Assembly (NCBI GenBank): GCA_034439755.1
Contig: JAWXAZ010000060.1
Location: forward strand, 1-19,354
Source: B1 sp034439755
Lineage (GTDB): Bacteria > Bacteroidota > Bacteroidia > UKL13-3
Length of the DNA stretch: 19,354 bases
Direction of reading: 5' to 3'
The translations under genes were made by a program, and so were the position numbers. The notes below the pieces were generated by a model, which saw nothing but the letters and a program-made list of their open reading frames with translations, was not told the DNA's origin and searched no databases. Shown piece by piece: positions 1 through 8,799 of the stretch (the stretch's first letter is position 1; the number at the start of each line of letters is the position of its first letter).

Positions 1-99
1 GCACAGACGCAACACCTTGGTTCAAACCGAAAGAATTTGCGCCTTCATTTTCACCAAGCACAGACGCAACACCTTGGTTCAAACCGAAAGAATTTGCGC
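1..99. repeat. 57-bp tandem repeat inside the anti-sigma-like gene
   Basis: Bases 1-42 are repeated exactly at 58-99, a period of 57 bp (19 codons, so the frame is kept). The repeat is cut by the window edge, so the copy number is unknown. The two visible copies are identical over 42 bp, which suggests a recent expansion. Confidence 0.85.
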
Positions 100-307
100 T
101 TAAAAAAACATCAACTTCTCGTTGAATATCCACCACTTTTGACGCAAGCAAACTAGAATCAGCCATGGCATCTATGCCTGCTTTTATATCGGCACAAACG
201 TCACACGATAAGGCGTGATCATGCAAGCGCTCCAGCTCAAGAGCTGCAAGCGAATGCGCCGCGTAGGCCGCCCACACTGCGTTATCTATGCACTTTGTTG
301 TATCCAT
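1..307 (-). CDS. Anti-sigma-like protein, N-terminal part (runs off left edge)
   Basis: An open frame starts at the ATG at 307 and continues past the window edge, giving 102 codons without a stop. Residues H31, C35 and C38 form an H-x3-C-x2-C pattern, the zinc-binding signature of many anti-sigma factors. The start lies inside the last 22 bases of the upstream sigma factor gene in another frame, which is the usual translationally coupled sigma/anti-sigma arrangement. After the zinc motif the protein contains a 19-residue tandem repeat (ANSFGLNQGVASVLGENEG), encoded by a 57-bp DNA repeat. No membrane segment is visible in the part present; in this family it would lie further downstream. The role as the cognate anti-sigma factor is inferred from the motif and the overlap. 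Confidence 0.6.
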   Translation of the reverse strand, partial: MDTTKCIDNAVWAAYAAHSLAALELERLHDHALSCDVCADIKAGIDAMADSSLLASKVVDIQREVDVFLSANSFGLNQGVASVLGENEGANSFGLNQGVASV

Positions 308-936
308 ATTACCCAAGCCAACAGATAATGAATGCCCTGCTCTGTTAAACTATTTTTTAAATTTCTCTTGCCATTTTGTATGGCACTTTTTACTTCATTT
401 ATGCTCAACTGTGTTTGCTTACTCACCAGCTCATAACTCATTTGCTCCAAATAAAAATACCGCAAACAATCCTGCTGCTTTTGGTTCAGCCCAAATAAGG
501 CATTTTCCATAGCCACCAATTTTGCCTCCAAATCTTGCTTGCCATCTTCTTGCTTGCCATCTTCTTGCTTGCCACCTTCTTGATGCAAAGGAACCCACTT
601 TTCCATAATACCAAGCTCATTTTCTTCCTCCCCTTCGCTCAAGCTCAGCAATAACTGGGGCTTTCGCAAATCCATTAAACAATGATTGCGCGCCACACTG
701 TGCAACCACGACCTAAAATTTTGAATGTCGTGGTGCAAAAGCAAATCAAACAAGCGCTCAAAAATATGCATCACCGCATCTTGCGAAGCATCCTCATGCT
801 TATAATATTTATTGCACACCGCAAAACACATCAAAGCATGGCGCTTATAAAGCTCCCCCACAGCCAATTTATTACCCATTGTGCGGTATTCAATTAGCAA
901 ATCTTCATCGCTCTTCTCTTTAAGCTTTTCGGGCAT
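286..936 (-). CDS. ECF-type RNA polymerase sigma factor
   Basis: This is a sigma-70 family protein of the extracytoplasmic-function type. Region 2 is seen in the stretch from SDEDLLIEYRTMGN through RSWLHSVARNHCLMDLRK. Region 4 is a C-terminal helix-turn-helix (LNQKQQDCLRYFYLEQMSYE to KSAIQNGKRNLK). Between them is a low-complexity linker with GKQED repeats. The frame is open up to an ATG at 1005, but the ATG at 936 (MPEKLKEKSDEDLL) puts region 2 at the usual distance from the N-terminus, so I prefer it. The stop overlaps the start of the anti-sigma-like gene. The protein should direct RNA polymerase to a stress or envelope regulon held in check by that partner; the regulon cannot be read here. 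Confidence 0.85.
   Translation of the reverse strand: MPEKLKEKSDEDLLIEYRTMGNKLAVGELYKRHALMCFAVCNKYYKHEDASQDAVMHIFERLFDLLLHHDIQNFRSWLHSVARNHCLMDLRKPQLLLSLSEGEEENELGIMEKWVPLHQEGGKQEDGKQEDGKQDLEAKLVAMENALFGLNQKQQDCLRYFYLEQMSYELVSKQTQLSINEVKSAIQNGKRNLKNSLTEQGIHYLLAWVIWIQQSA
531..575. repeat. 15-bp triplicated repeat in the sigma factor linker
   Basis: Three near-identical 15-bp units (cttgccatcttcttg type) encode GKQED/GKQED/GKQDL in the linker between sigma regions 2 and 4. The period is in frame, so it only changes linker length. The last unit has one base change. Confidence 0.75.
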
Positions 937-1024
937 CTGCAACAAATATGTAAAAAAAAATCTCATTTTTTTATGGAATTCTTTCCCCCTCTGCATCCAT
1001 CCCATAACAAACTAAAATATATAT

Positions 1025-2695
1025 ATGAAAAAGAAATTATGCCTTTTGCTCTTAAGCACCGTTTTCGGTCTGAGCGCTTTCGCTGCCAAACCATCGCAAG
1101 CAAAGATCCAAAAAATAACTGTCTACCTTCAAGGCGCACACCTCTATTACAACGAAACGGTGAACCTAACTGCCGGAAACAATGAACTCATTTTCGAAAA
1201 TATTTCCCCCTATATTCAAGCTTCTACCCTTCAAGCAAACTCCCTCGGTGGTGTGCTTATGGAAGTAATTCACCAAGTAAAATACCGCGAAAAAAAAACA
1301 AAACCCAATCAATACGCAAGAGAAATTGCCCTCATTTTAGACTCCCTTCAAGAAAATATTTATGATTTAAAAGACAATGCAAACCGCTTATCGGTATTGG
1401 AACAAGAGAAAAAAATGTTGCTTAATAACCGACTCATCCGTGGCGATTCTCCTAAAGATTCGCTCCCTTTGCTAAAACAAAGCATGGAATTTATTCGCCT
1501 AAAATTAAATGAAATATTGGCTTCAGAATTAAACCTTGCAAGAACAAACGACAAGCTAAATAAAGAAAAAAACAGGCTTAACAACAGACACCAACAATTG
1601 GTATTGTTACAAGAAGGTTCTATAGACCCAGATGGCATACAGGCCACCCCCATTCAACAAGTGGTAGTAACAGTTTATGCCGAACAAGCCATGCAAGCGC
1701 AAGTTCAATTCAACTACTTTATTCAACAAGCAGGTTGGGCGCCAAACTACGATTTACAAGCCAATGCCAGCACCAACCAAATACGTGTAAAATATTTTGC
1801 GCATGTTACCCAGCAATCTGGTTTAGACTGGAAACAAGCAAACCTAACTTTAAGCACCAGCAGTCCCATGGAGCTTAATATTAAACCAGAGCTTGCCACT
1901 TGGTTTGTTGGGTTTATAGAATATAAAAGAACAAAGGCAATTACCATGTCAGCTAACAAAGCCATGACTTTACAGGCAAGTCCGCAACGTTTAAGTTTAG
2001 ATAAAGAAAAGTCGGCCCGAGAAGACCTGGCCACTATGGACGAACAAAAAGAGTTGAGCGACTATATTGAAATCACCGAAAACCTCATTCGCACCGAGTA
2101 TGAAATTAAGTTAAAATATGAAATAGATAGCGATGGTAAATTCCACAAGGTACTCATCAAAGAACAAAATATCCCCATGAACTTGGCATTTGCAGCCGTA
2201 CCAAAATTATCTCAAGATGCCTTTTTAATGGGAAGAATAAGTGGCTGGGAGGACTTAAATTTATTGCCTGGTACAGCACGCATATATTTTGACGGTGGAT
2301 ATGTTGGCGAAACTTACTTAAACAACCAAAGCACCAGCGATACGCTCGACATTAACTTAGGACGCGATAAAAGTTTGGTGATTACCCGCAAGAAGGTAAA
2401 AGAGAAAACCAAGGTAAGAAATTTTGAAACAGAACGTGTGGAGACCCGCACCATCGAACTCATTGTGCGCAACACAAAAAGCAGCAATGTGGAAATAAAT
2501 TTAGAGGACCAAATTCCGGTGGTACAAGGCACCAACGAAATTAAAGTTAGCCTATTAAACGGTGATGGCGCGCAGCTAAACGAGGTTACTGGTCTGTTAA
2601 AATGGAATTTCAAACTTGCATCAAAGGAGACTAAGAAACTTAGTTTCACTTACGAAATTCGGTATCCTAAAACCCGCCAAGTTTACGGGCTATAG
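1025..2695 (+). CDS. MuiA-like DUF4139 domain-containing exported protein
   Basis: The 556-residue protein has a signal peptide (residues 1-20, MKKK then a hydrophobic run, cleavage near AFAA). An N-terminal DUF4140-type beta domain starts at KIQKITVYLQGAHLYYNETV. A helical coiled-coil region covers roughly residues 110-195. The large C-terminal DUF4139 domain follows (VVVTVYAEQAMQAQVQFNY, QQAGWAPNYDL, TLSTSSPMEL) and ends in the family's typical YEIRYPK tail. The family is named after MuiA, the mucoidy inhibitor A, but its biochemical role is not established. It is probably periplasmic. The gene is divergent from the sigma factor, with about 90 bases between the preferred starts. Length and domain order are normal and no damage is seen. 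Confidence 0.85.
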   Translation: MKKKLCLLLLSTVFGLSAFAAKPSQAKIQKITVYLQGAHLYYNETVNLTAGNNELIFENISPYIQASTLQANSLGGVLMEVIHQVKYREKKTKPNQYAREIALILDSLQENIYDLKDNANRLSVLEQEKKMLLNNRLIRGDSPKDSLPLLKQSMEFIRLKLNEILASELNLARTNDKLNKEKNRLNNRHQQLVLLQEGSIDPDGIQATPIQQVVVTVYAEQAMQAQVQFNYFIQQAGWAPNYDLQANASTNQIRVKYFAHVTQQSGLDWKQANLTLSTSSPMELNIKPELATWFVGFIEYKRTKAITMSANKAMTLQASPQRLSLDKEKSAREDLATMDEQKELSDYIEITENLIRTEYEIKLKYEIDSDGKFHKVLIKEQNIPMNLAFAAVPKLSQDAFLMGRISGWEDLNLLPGTARIYFDGGYVGETYLNNQSTSDTLDINLGRDKSLVITRKKVKEKTKVRNFETERVETRTIELIVRNTKSSNVEINLEDQIPVVQGTNEIKVSLLNGDGAQLNEVTGLLKWNFKLASKETKKLSFTYEIRYPKTRQVYGL

Positions 2696-2708
2696 TTGCA
2701 CAAAAGAA

Positions 2709-2786
2709 GTCGATGGTTCATGGTCTATGGACCATCGACTAAAAACCATACTGCTACTTCAATGCACTAGACCATGGACTATGAAC
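2709..2786. repeat. Intergenic palindromic repeat cluster
   Basis: A perfect 9-bp inverted repeat (GTCGATGGT at 2709-2717 and ACCATCGAC at 2731-2739) surrounds ggtctatgg. A second block at 2768-2786 (tagaccatggactatgaac) is close to the reverse complement of gttcatggtctatgg at 2716-2730. The whole is built from variants of ggtctatggacc/gttcatgg. It lies just after the MuiA-like gene and may act as its terminator or be a dispersed genomic repeat. Confidence 0.6.
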
Positions 2787-2803
2787 TATCCACAAAAAAA
2801 TCA

Positions 2804-2811
2804 TACTTTTG
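2804..2811 (+). promoter_or_regulatory. Candidate -7 box of the T9SS protein gene
   Basis: TACTTTTG matches the Bacteroidota TAnnTTTG consensus and ends 16 bases before the ATG. No clear TTG -33 element is seen at the expected distance, so this is a partial match. Confidence 0.4.
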
Positions 2812-2827
2812 AAAAAAGAGTAATCCA

Positions 2828-5800
2828 ATGCAAAAAAAAACATACTACCTAATCACAACCTTACTACTGCTATTGAGCCTAAATAAAAACCTCTACGCCC
2901 AAGTACCCGGCGACACTATCAAAGTTAAAACTTTCCACTACGGAAGCAACATTAGAGACACAGTAGCACGCTTCCCACAAGGGAACCTTAGCTACGAAAA
3001 AATCATCATGAAATACAACATGCGTTGCAAAAACGGATTAGTTTCTAACGGCACAGACCGCAACCTAGGCTGCGGAGAATGGGATTATTCCTGCAATACC
3101 TACCTTGTAGATTCAAGCAAAATTGAAGAAGCCCTGAGCCTACAACCCAATTACGTTATAGCAAATTTTACCGGCACAAATTTTCTATACACCACCAAAC
3201 CTGTTTGCGATTATTACCAATATACCCAACAAAAACTCACCCTAAGCAGCATCCTTAGCGACAGCCTTTACAGCCTTAAAAACGGCACTGCAAACATTAC
3301 CCACGCCATTAAAACAAACGAAAATTCAGGCAAATCACAATTCATTTATACCGCCGCAGAACTCAGCGCTGCAGGCCTCACTGCTGGTCAAATTCAAAGC
3401 ATCATCCTTAACGCCCAAAACGCCGCAACAGCAAATTTTCTGAAAGTAAAAATCAAACATACAAATGCCCAAAACTTAACAAATGGCATGGTTGATCCAA
3501 ACAATTTAACAGAAGTATTTAATAGCGATTATTCCTTTAACATAGGCAGCAACCGCATCCCTTTTAAAACAGCATTTACTTGGAACGGAACACAAAATAT
3601 ACTCATCGAATTTTCATTTACCAACAGCCAACCAAGCACCCAACTTACCCTTTTAGGCGCAGCAGACAGTGCCGCCATGGGCATCACTACGCAAAATAAT
3701 TATGCCATAGATTTAGCAAACAACGGCCACATAAAACTAGATACCACCCTATTTTCAAGCATCAAAAGTGAATTCACCATTGCCTTTTGGGCCTTTGGAA
3801 AAGCAACACAAATTCCACAAAGCAATAGCATCTTTTATGCCACAGACGCCAACATAAACAACCGCCAATTAAACATTCACCTGCCACATAGCAGTAACAA
3901 TGTGTATTTCGATTGCGGGTTTGCCGCAGGTGGATACGACCGCATCAACAAAGTTGCTACACCGCAAGAACAAGACGGCAGGTGGAACCATTGGGCCTTC
4001 ACCAAAAATGCCACAACAGGCAACATGAACATCTATCTAAATGGTGTGCTTTGGTTGAATGGAACCGGCAAAACAAAACCAATTACCCTACTTAATATGG
4101 TGCTTGGAAAAGACATAAACTTAGCCAGCAACTTCAAAGGAAAATTAAACGAACTTGCCATTTGGAACAAAGAAGTTAACGACAGTTTAGTTCGCAGTAT
4201 GATGCAAAATGCCCAAGCATTCTTAAGCAACAACAGCGCAAACTTAGTAGCCTTCTACCCCCTTCACGATGGATCGGGTCAGACCGTAACAGAAACCAAC
4301 AACAACAAAAATGTAGCGGGCGTAAACCTTAGCTGGACATACGATCGCGGCGATCAACTCAACAGAAATTTCACCACCACTACAGCTCGTCCTGCCATAC
4401 AATTTAGTCGCGGCGATTACACCATTAGCACCCAAAACACCACCGCAAGAGACAGCGTAAAACGCAATACCAACGAAGTAAATTCTTACGCAATCATAAG
4501 CAAAGGCGGCATCACTCCAATAACCAACGACGTAGTAAATTTGGTAAGCAGCACCAACAATTTATACCAAGCAAGTTCAAGCAAAATCTACAATGGCGAT
4601 GTAGAAAGCTTGCCAATTATAGACTCAATAAACAACGCCTCAGAAGGCAGCTATGCCATCTCCAACCTCAGTTATTTCCGCCGTTTCCCATGGTACAATG
4701 AAATCATGTCGTTTGTAACACCCTATGGTATTGGTCTGAACCTAGGCATCAATGGAAAAGATTGGTACTTTGATGTAACAGATTTTGCACCCATTTTAAA
4801 AGGAAACAAACGCCTATTAATGAGCCAAGGCGGACAAAATCAAGAGCAAAACGACATCGAATTTTGGTTCATTGTTGGCACGCCTCCAAGGAACGTATTA
4901 GAATTTAACCAAATCTGGCAAGGCGCAACCAGAGCGGGAGGTGCGGCCTTAACAGCCATCAACAACGAAACAAGATTTGCCCCAACTACGGTGCCCATTT
5001 TAAACACGGGCAAAGCATTTAAAATGCGCTCTTCTATAACTGGTCATGGTGCCGAAGGCGAATTTGAAGTGAATGGCGGACAAATAAACCACCAGCTAAA
5101 CATCAATGGGGGTGCAACAGAATTCACCTGGACTATCAGTCAGGAATGTGCCTTTAACCCAGTATTTCCACAAGGAGGAACTTGGGTTTACGACAGACAA
5201 GGTTGGTGCCCTGGAGAGGCATCTTTGTTAAAAGAAAACAACCTTACACCACATGTTACCGCTGGAAGCAATGCCACCATCGACTATAACGCATCTACAC
5301 CACCAACACCAGGGGGATCATACAACTACCTTGTGGCGCATCAATTGGTTACCTATGGCGACTATAACTTTAACAGAGATTTACGCATAGTAGATGTATT
5401 GCAACCCAGCAACAAAGTATTGCATAGCAGAAAAAATCCCATGTGCGACAATCCAAAAGTGGTGATTCAAAATACAGGCTCATCCACCATCACCCAAGCA
5501 GGTTTAGATTATTGGGTAAATGATGGCAGCAAATTAAGTCAGACTTGGAATGGCAACTTAAGTCCTATGAGCTTCGATACCGTAATACTTTCCCATGCAG
5601 GAAGCCTTTGGACCAATGGCAACATTAAGCCAGGCATAAATGTGTTTAATACAGAGATAAAATCTGTTAACGGAAACGCCAACGACGATTATGTTTTAAA
5701 CAACAAATTTAGGTCGAACTTTACCCTAACAGAATTATTGCCAGCATCCATTACCTTAGAGTTTAGAACCAACAATAGGCCCACCGAAAACAGCTTTAAA

Positions 5801-6322
5801 CTTTACGACGATTGGGGTACCTTAATAGACTCAAAAGACTTTACCGAAGCCAATACCACCTTTACCAAAAACTATGTTTTGGGAGGCTGTTATAAATTGG
5901 TGGTAGAAGACAAAGGGCATGATGGTGTGCAATGGTGGGCAAACACCGCCCAAGGCACTGGATTTATTCGCATCAAAAGAGATAACGGACAAATAATCAA
6001 AACTTTTCAACCCGATTTTGGAGGCGGATTTACTTATGGATTTACTGCAAATTGGTTAATGGCAGAAGAAGAATTAAACAGCTTTGGAAAACACATTCAG
6101 GTGTATCCAAATCCTACAAATGGCAGCTTTGTGGTAGAAGGAAAAGAGCTAGAAAACGCAAACATATCCATAACAGATATCCTTGGACATATTGTTGAAA
6201 TTCCTTTCCGTTTACAAGCTCAAAGCATAAAATTTGATGCCATTGGTTTGCCAGCGGGCATGTACTTAATTATCATCGAAAAAGGCGAAAATCGAATTAC
6301 CAAAAGAGTATTGGTGCTTTAA
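2828..6322 (+). CDS. Secreted PNGase F-like/LamG protein with T9SS sorting domain
   Basis: The 1164-residue protein begins with a signal peptide (about residues 1-24, ending LYAQ). The segment around residues 70-95 (YEKIIMKYNMRC, CGEWDYSCNTYLVD) and later pieces near 628 (FVTPYGIGLNLGINGKDWYF) and 770-800 (NPVFPQGGTWVYDRQGWCPG) resemble the jelly-roll modules of peptide-N-glycosidase F-related proteins of Bacteroidota. A LamG/concanavalin-like domain (about residues 290-460, EFTIAFWAF, GRWNHWAFTKN, MNIYLNGVLW, GKLNELAIWN) sits between these parts. The last ~75 residues (VYPNPTNGSFVVEG to KRVLVL) are a T9SS type A sorting domain, so the protein should cross the outer membrane and become surface-bound or released. 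Glycosidase activity is not proven; catalytic residues were not assigned. A role in glycoprotein binding or deglycosylation is an inference. Confidence 0.75.
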   Translation: MQKKTYYLITTLLLLLSLNKNLYAQVPGDTIKVKTFHYGSNIRDTVARFPQGNLSYEKIIMKYNMRCKNGLVSNGTDRNLGCGEWDYSCNTYLVDSSKIEEALSLQPNYVIANFTGTNFLYTTKPVCDYYQYTQQKLTLSSILSDSLYSLKNGTANITHAIKTNENSGKSQFIYTAAELSAAGLTAGQIQSIILNAQNAATANFLKVKIKHTNAQNLTNGMVDPNNLTEVFNSDYSFNIGSNRIPFKTAFTWNGTQNILIEFSFTNSQPSTQLTLLGAADSAAMGITTQNNYAIDLANNGHIKLDTTLFSSIKSEFTIAFWAFGKATQIPQSNSIFYATDANINNRQLNIHLPHSSNNVYFDCGFAAGGYDRINKVATPQEQDGRWNHWAFTKNATTGNMNIYLNGVLWLNGTGKTKPITLLNMVLGKDINLASNFKGKLNELAIWNKEVNDSLVRSMMQNAQAFLSNNSANLVAFYPLHDGSGQTVTETNNNKNVAGVNLSWTYDRGDQLNRNFTTTTARPAIQFSRGDYTISTQNTTARDSVKRNTNEVNSYAIISKGGITPITNDVVNLVSSTNNLYQASSSKIYNGDVESLPIIDSINNASEGSYAISNLSYFRRFPWYNEIMSFVTPYGIGLNLGINGKDWYFDVTDFAPILKGNKRLLMSQGGQNQEQNDIEFWFIVGTPPRNVLEFNQIWQGATRAGGAALTAINNETRFAPTTVPILNTGKAFKMRSSITGHGAEGEFEVNGGQINHQLNINGGATEFTWTISQECAFNPVFPQGGTWVYDRQGWCPGEASLLKENNLTPHVTAGSNATIDYNASTPPTPGGSYNYLVAHQLVTYGDYNFNRDLRIVDVLQPSNKVLHSRKNPMCDNPKVVIQNTGSSTITQAGLDYWVNDGSKLSQTWNGNLSPMSFDTVILSHAGSLWTNGNIKPGINVFNTEIKSVNGNANDDYVLNNKFRSNFTLTELLPASITLEFRTNNRPTENSFKLYDDWGTLIDSKDFTEANTTFTKNYVLGGCYKLVVEDKGHDGVQWWANTAQGTGFIRIKRDNGQIIKTFQPDFGGGFTYGFTANWLMAEEELNSFGKHIQVYPNPTNGSFVVEGKELENANISITDILGHIVEIPFRLQAQSIKFDAIGLPAGMYLIIIEKGENRITKRVLVL

Positions 6323-6350
6323 AAAAACAAAGTTAAATTGTTAAAGAATT

Positions 6351-6403
6351 ACCTTAGTAAAATTAGCAAATAGCCCAAATCTATTTACTAATTTTACTAG
6401 GGT
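6351..6403. terminator. Long bidirectional hairpin terminator
   Basis: Arms at 6351-6373 and 6381-6403 are complementary over 23 bp with two exceptions, which are G-U wobbles in one transcript direction or the other. The loop is 7 bases (cccaaat). It lies between two convergent genes and probably stops transcription from both sides. Confidence 0.7.
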
Positions 6404-6476
6404 AAATACCAAAATAATAAAGCAAAGAGATATTTGTGGAAAATAGACAATCTCTTTTTTCTATGCAACGATTAAA

Positions 6477-7289
6477 CTATTTACACAAATATGCAAATGT
6501 TGATATATTAGGTTCACCGCTGCCATCATCAATAATTTGCTTTGTAACCTTGCCATAACTATCATATTCATAATTAAATGTTGAAACAGAAGTAACACCA
6601 TCTTCTGTATGCGTAAATTTAGTTGGTAAAAGTTTACTAGCCTTACCTCCATAAAGAGGAAAATCTTCCAAATAATCGGTTAAATTTAGAAATACACGTG
6701 AATAAAAATCTTGGCGAGAATCAATTTTCCCTCCCTCATAAGAATACTCGTTGGTATACATTATCATACCAAGTGAACTCATGGTTGACACTATTTTATT
6801 TCCATTTAAATATTCATGGTTAATTTTAATTTTATCCCCTGGCTGCCCATCAACCATTTCTACCATTTCAACCTCAGTTAGGTTACCATTTGCATTATAA
6901 GAATAAGTAAGAAGGGAGGAGTCTTGACCATCATTTATTGTGCCAGAAATAGGATATTTTCTGCTATCCAAAAGTAAAGTAAAAACAACTTCTCCGTCAA
7001 AATCTAAAATAACTTTATTTCCAACATATTGATTTTCTATTCCCCCAAAAGTAGCAATAGTTCCATCTGCATTATATGTCACCATAAAATCTTCAAATCG
7101 TATCAATTGACAACCAGGAAAATCAACAGATGCTGGTCCGCCTGCCACGCCATCCTTACTCTCTTTTTTACAGGCTGAACCAAACGCCAGCAATGCAAAC
7201 AATCCTAAAACTTTAAAAGAAATTCCTAAGGTAAATTTGTTAAAAGGCACTCCAAGCACCTTTTTAAATTTTGCAGTTATTTTACTCAT
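6477..7289 (-). CDS. Lipoprotein of unknown function, YD-repeat-like strands
   Basis: The 270-residue protein has a long positively charged N-terminus, a hydrophobic segment and a lipobox ending at Cys40 (LLAFGSACKK), so it should be lipid-anchored. No other Met lies before the lipobox, which fixes the start at 7289. The body has repeated short motifs of the type YNADGTIATFGG, YSYNANGNLTEVEMV and FNYEYDSYGKVTKQI, as in proteins built from YD/RHS-like beta strands. Its C-terminus FAYLCK matches the end FAYECNN of the next gene, so the two are probably tandem paralogues. No catalytic motif is recognised. Confidence 0.75.
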   Translation of the reverse strand: MSKITAKFKKVLGVPFNKFTLGISFKVLGLFALLAFGSACKKESKDGVAGGPASVDFPGCQLIRFEDFMVTYNADGTIATFGGIENQYVGNKVILDFDGEVVFTLLLDSRKYPISGTINDGQDSSLLTYSYNANGNLTEVEMVEMVDGQPGDKIKINHEYLNGNKIVSTMSSLGMIMYTNEYSYEGGKIDSRQDFYSRVFLNLTDYLEDFPLYGGKASKLLPTKFTHTEDGVTSVSTFNYEYDSYGKVTKQIIDDGSGEPNISTFAYLCK

Positions 7290-7428
7290 ATTGTATTAAT
7301 TTAATGAAACAAAGGAATGCCTATCAAAATGGATTCACTAATTGCTATAAACAAAAGTTTAACAATAATGCCGCAAATAATCCAATTATTCCTGCTGCGA
7401 TTTGTAGATTTTGCAAAAACAGAAATTC

Positions 7429-8253
7429 CTAGTTATTACATTCATAAGCGAAACGCTTTTCATAAACCATAGCGCCGCCTTTCACCGAAATAGTTTCGGT
7501 GGTAATATTGCCCTTGGCATCATAAAGGTATCCCATTGCATAGTAAATAGGTGTATTACCTGTAACGTTCACTTGCATCTCAGTAATCAAATTTAGGTTA
7601 TACGATTTTGGCATAAAACCCACCGAAAAGTAAGGCTCAAAAGCATACATTTTCTCAAAATTTGCTTTTCGCTTATCCAATTTAGTTATATCATATGCCA
7701 AGTTTATTGTGAGTTGTCCTTTTGAGGAATCAGGACCGAACGCCATCATCTGGGTTAAGTTTTTGTTGGTATAGGTGTATACCGTTTTTGTGCTATAAAA
7801 ATACCTGTCTTTTACCCAAACAAAAGTGCGCGACAAAGCCAAAGTACTATCGGCATTATAGTTAAACCAAGTAAGCTCACGGGCAGCGGTATCGCCGGGT
7901 TCAAATAAGCCAACGTTTACAGGATATCCCTTTGCGTTTAAAGCAAAATCATAGGTTTGTTTATAAATAGTAGGGTCTTTAAGCTGAACCAAATTAGCAG
8001 AGTAGGAATAAGTAAAACTAGCCACCTTAGTAATCCTATTCAAATTGTCATACACCACCATTGCTGTATCGCTCATCAATTTAAATCGGCATTCACCAGG
8101 CCCCATTCCATTCGAGATTGGTTGAGGCTCACTGGCCTTCTCTTTTGCGCATGAACCTAGCAATAAAAACACAACAGAAAAAAGGCAAAAGCTTACGCTT
8201 AGGAAGCGGCGAAAAACAACACCGCAAAACCCGTTTTTTAAAACTGTACGCAT
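7429..8253 (-). CDS. Lipoprotein of unknown function, paralogue of its neighbour
   Basis: The 274-residue protein starts with an arginine-containing N-terminus, a hydrophobic stretch and a lipobox (FLLLGSCAKEK), so it is a predicted lipoprotein. The mature part has the same style of strand motif as the downstream gene (VVYDNLNRITKVASF, FNYNADSTLALSRTF, YLYDAKGNITTETISVKGG) and a similar end (FAYECNN). About 140 bases separate the two genes, so they may be transcribed separately. No enzyme signature is seen and the function is unknown. The gene reads away from ssrA. Confidence 0.75.
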   Translation of the reverse strand: MRTVLKNGFCGVVFRRFLSVSFCLFSVVFLLLGSCAKEKASEPQPISNGMGPGECRFKLMSDTAMVVYDNLNRITKVASFTYSYSANLVQLKDPTIYKQTYDFALNAKGYPVNVGLFEPGDTAARELTWFNYNADSTLALSRTFVWVKDRYFYSTKTVYTYTNKNLTQMMAFGPDSSKGQLTINLAYDITKLDKRKANFEKMYAFEPYFSVGFMPKSYNLNLITEMQVNVTGNTPIYYAMGYLYDAKGNITTETISVKGGAMVYEKRFAYECNN

Positions 8254-8348
8254 AGGTAAAATTATTATATAAATCGAAGGTAATGAATTAGTTCAGAATA
8301 AATAATTGATTTACGCAAAAGCTTACTGCAAGATTTTAGAAAATTGCT

Positions 8349-8356
8349 TATCTTTG
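8349..8356 (+). promoter_or_regulatory. Candidate -7 box of ssrA
   Basis: TATCTTTG fits the Bacteroidota TAnnTTTG consensus, 18 bases before the predicted mature 5' end of tmRNA. The precursor leader would then be short and removed by RNase P. No convincing -33 element is seen. Confidence 0.45.
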
Positions 8357-8374
8357 CATGAGTTCTTTAATTCT

Positions 8375-8740
8375 GGGGCTGACCGGTATTGACGGGGTGA
8401 TTGATTGGCATGTAAGCATGTAGTGCATTGGACAGTTGGCACTATAATCTCAATTTCCAAAACCATAGTTGGCGAAACTCAATTCGCAATGGCTGCCTAA
8501 TCAGGAAGATTACGCATATGCCTTCGGTTCGGATGCGCTTGTCTTGTCGCGTATTCACTAGAACCGTCATTTGACAGGGACGCTTGATGGTGTGGCTACT
8601 GGCCATTAAGTGTATTTAGTAGATATAGATTAGTTTGGTAAGCGAAGCAACCTGATTAGTCTGAACACAATGCTGCGCTACACATGTAGAAAGCGTGACC
8701 ATTGCACTTCCGGACCAGAGTTCGAATCTCTGCAGCTCCA
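8375..8740 (+). ncRNA. ssrA: Transfer-messenger RNA (tmRNA)
   Basis: tmRNA rescues stalled ribosomes and tags unfinished proteins for degradation. The 5' end GGGGCUGACCGGUAUUGACG is the conserved tmRNA start. Its first seven bases pair with CAGCTCC at 8733-8739, with one G-U pair, forming the acceptor stem, and A8740 is the discriminator. CCA is not encoded (the genome continues ctg). A T-arm is visible at 8709-8732 (GGACCAGAGTTCGAATCTCT type). The resume codon is GGC at 8471, directly after the usual UAGUN sequence. The reading frame 8471-8500 encodes GETQFAMAA plus a stop, a typical Bacteroidota tag. The length of 366 bases is normal for a one-piece tmRNA and the gene looks intact. Confidence 0.96.
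8471..8500 (+). CDS. tmRNA tag peptide frame
   Basis: GGC GAA ACT CAA TTC GCA ATG GCT GCC TAA encodes GETQFAMAA. The hydrophobic AMAA end is the expected degradation signal. It has no start codon because translation resumes here from a stalled message. Confidence 0.9.
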   Translation, partial: GETQFAMAA

Positions 8741-8763
8741 CTGATCTGACTTCAAAGAATGTC

Positions 8764-8799
8764 AAAAAGCCTGTAACCTTTTGGTTTACGGGCTTTTTT
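8764..8799 (+). terminator. Rho-independent terminator after ssrA
   Basis: AAAAAGCCTGTAACC (8764-8778) pairs with GGTTTACGGGCTTTTT (8783-8798) with one bulge and one wobble, and is followed by T-rich sequence. It lies 24 bases after the tmRNA end. If the element boundary is exactly at the tmRNA end, this terminator is carried by the element. Confidence 0.75.

Noticed and set aside
531..575. 15-bp repeats in the sigma gene as a regulatory array
   Set aside because: They are in frame and encode a GKQED linker, so protein-level repeat expansion is sufficient.
2616..2852. 78-codon plus-strand frame across the gene junction
   Set aside because: It overlaps the end of the MuiA-like gene and the palindromic repeat, and its protein has no recognisable features.
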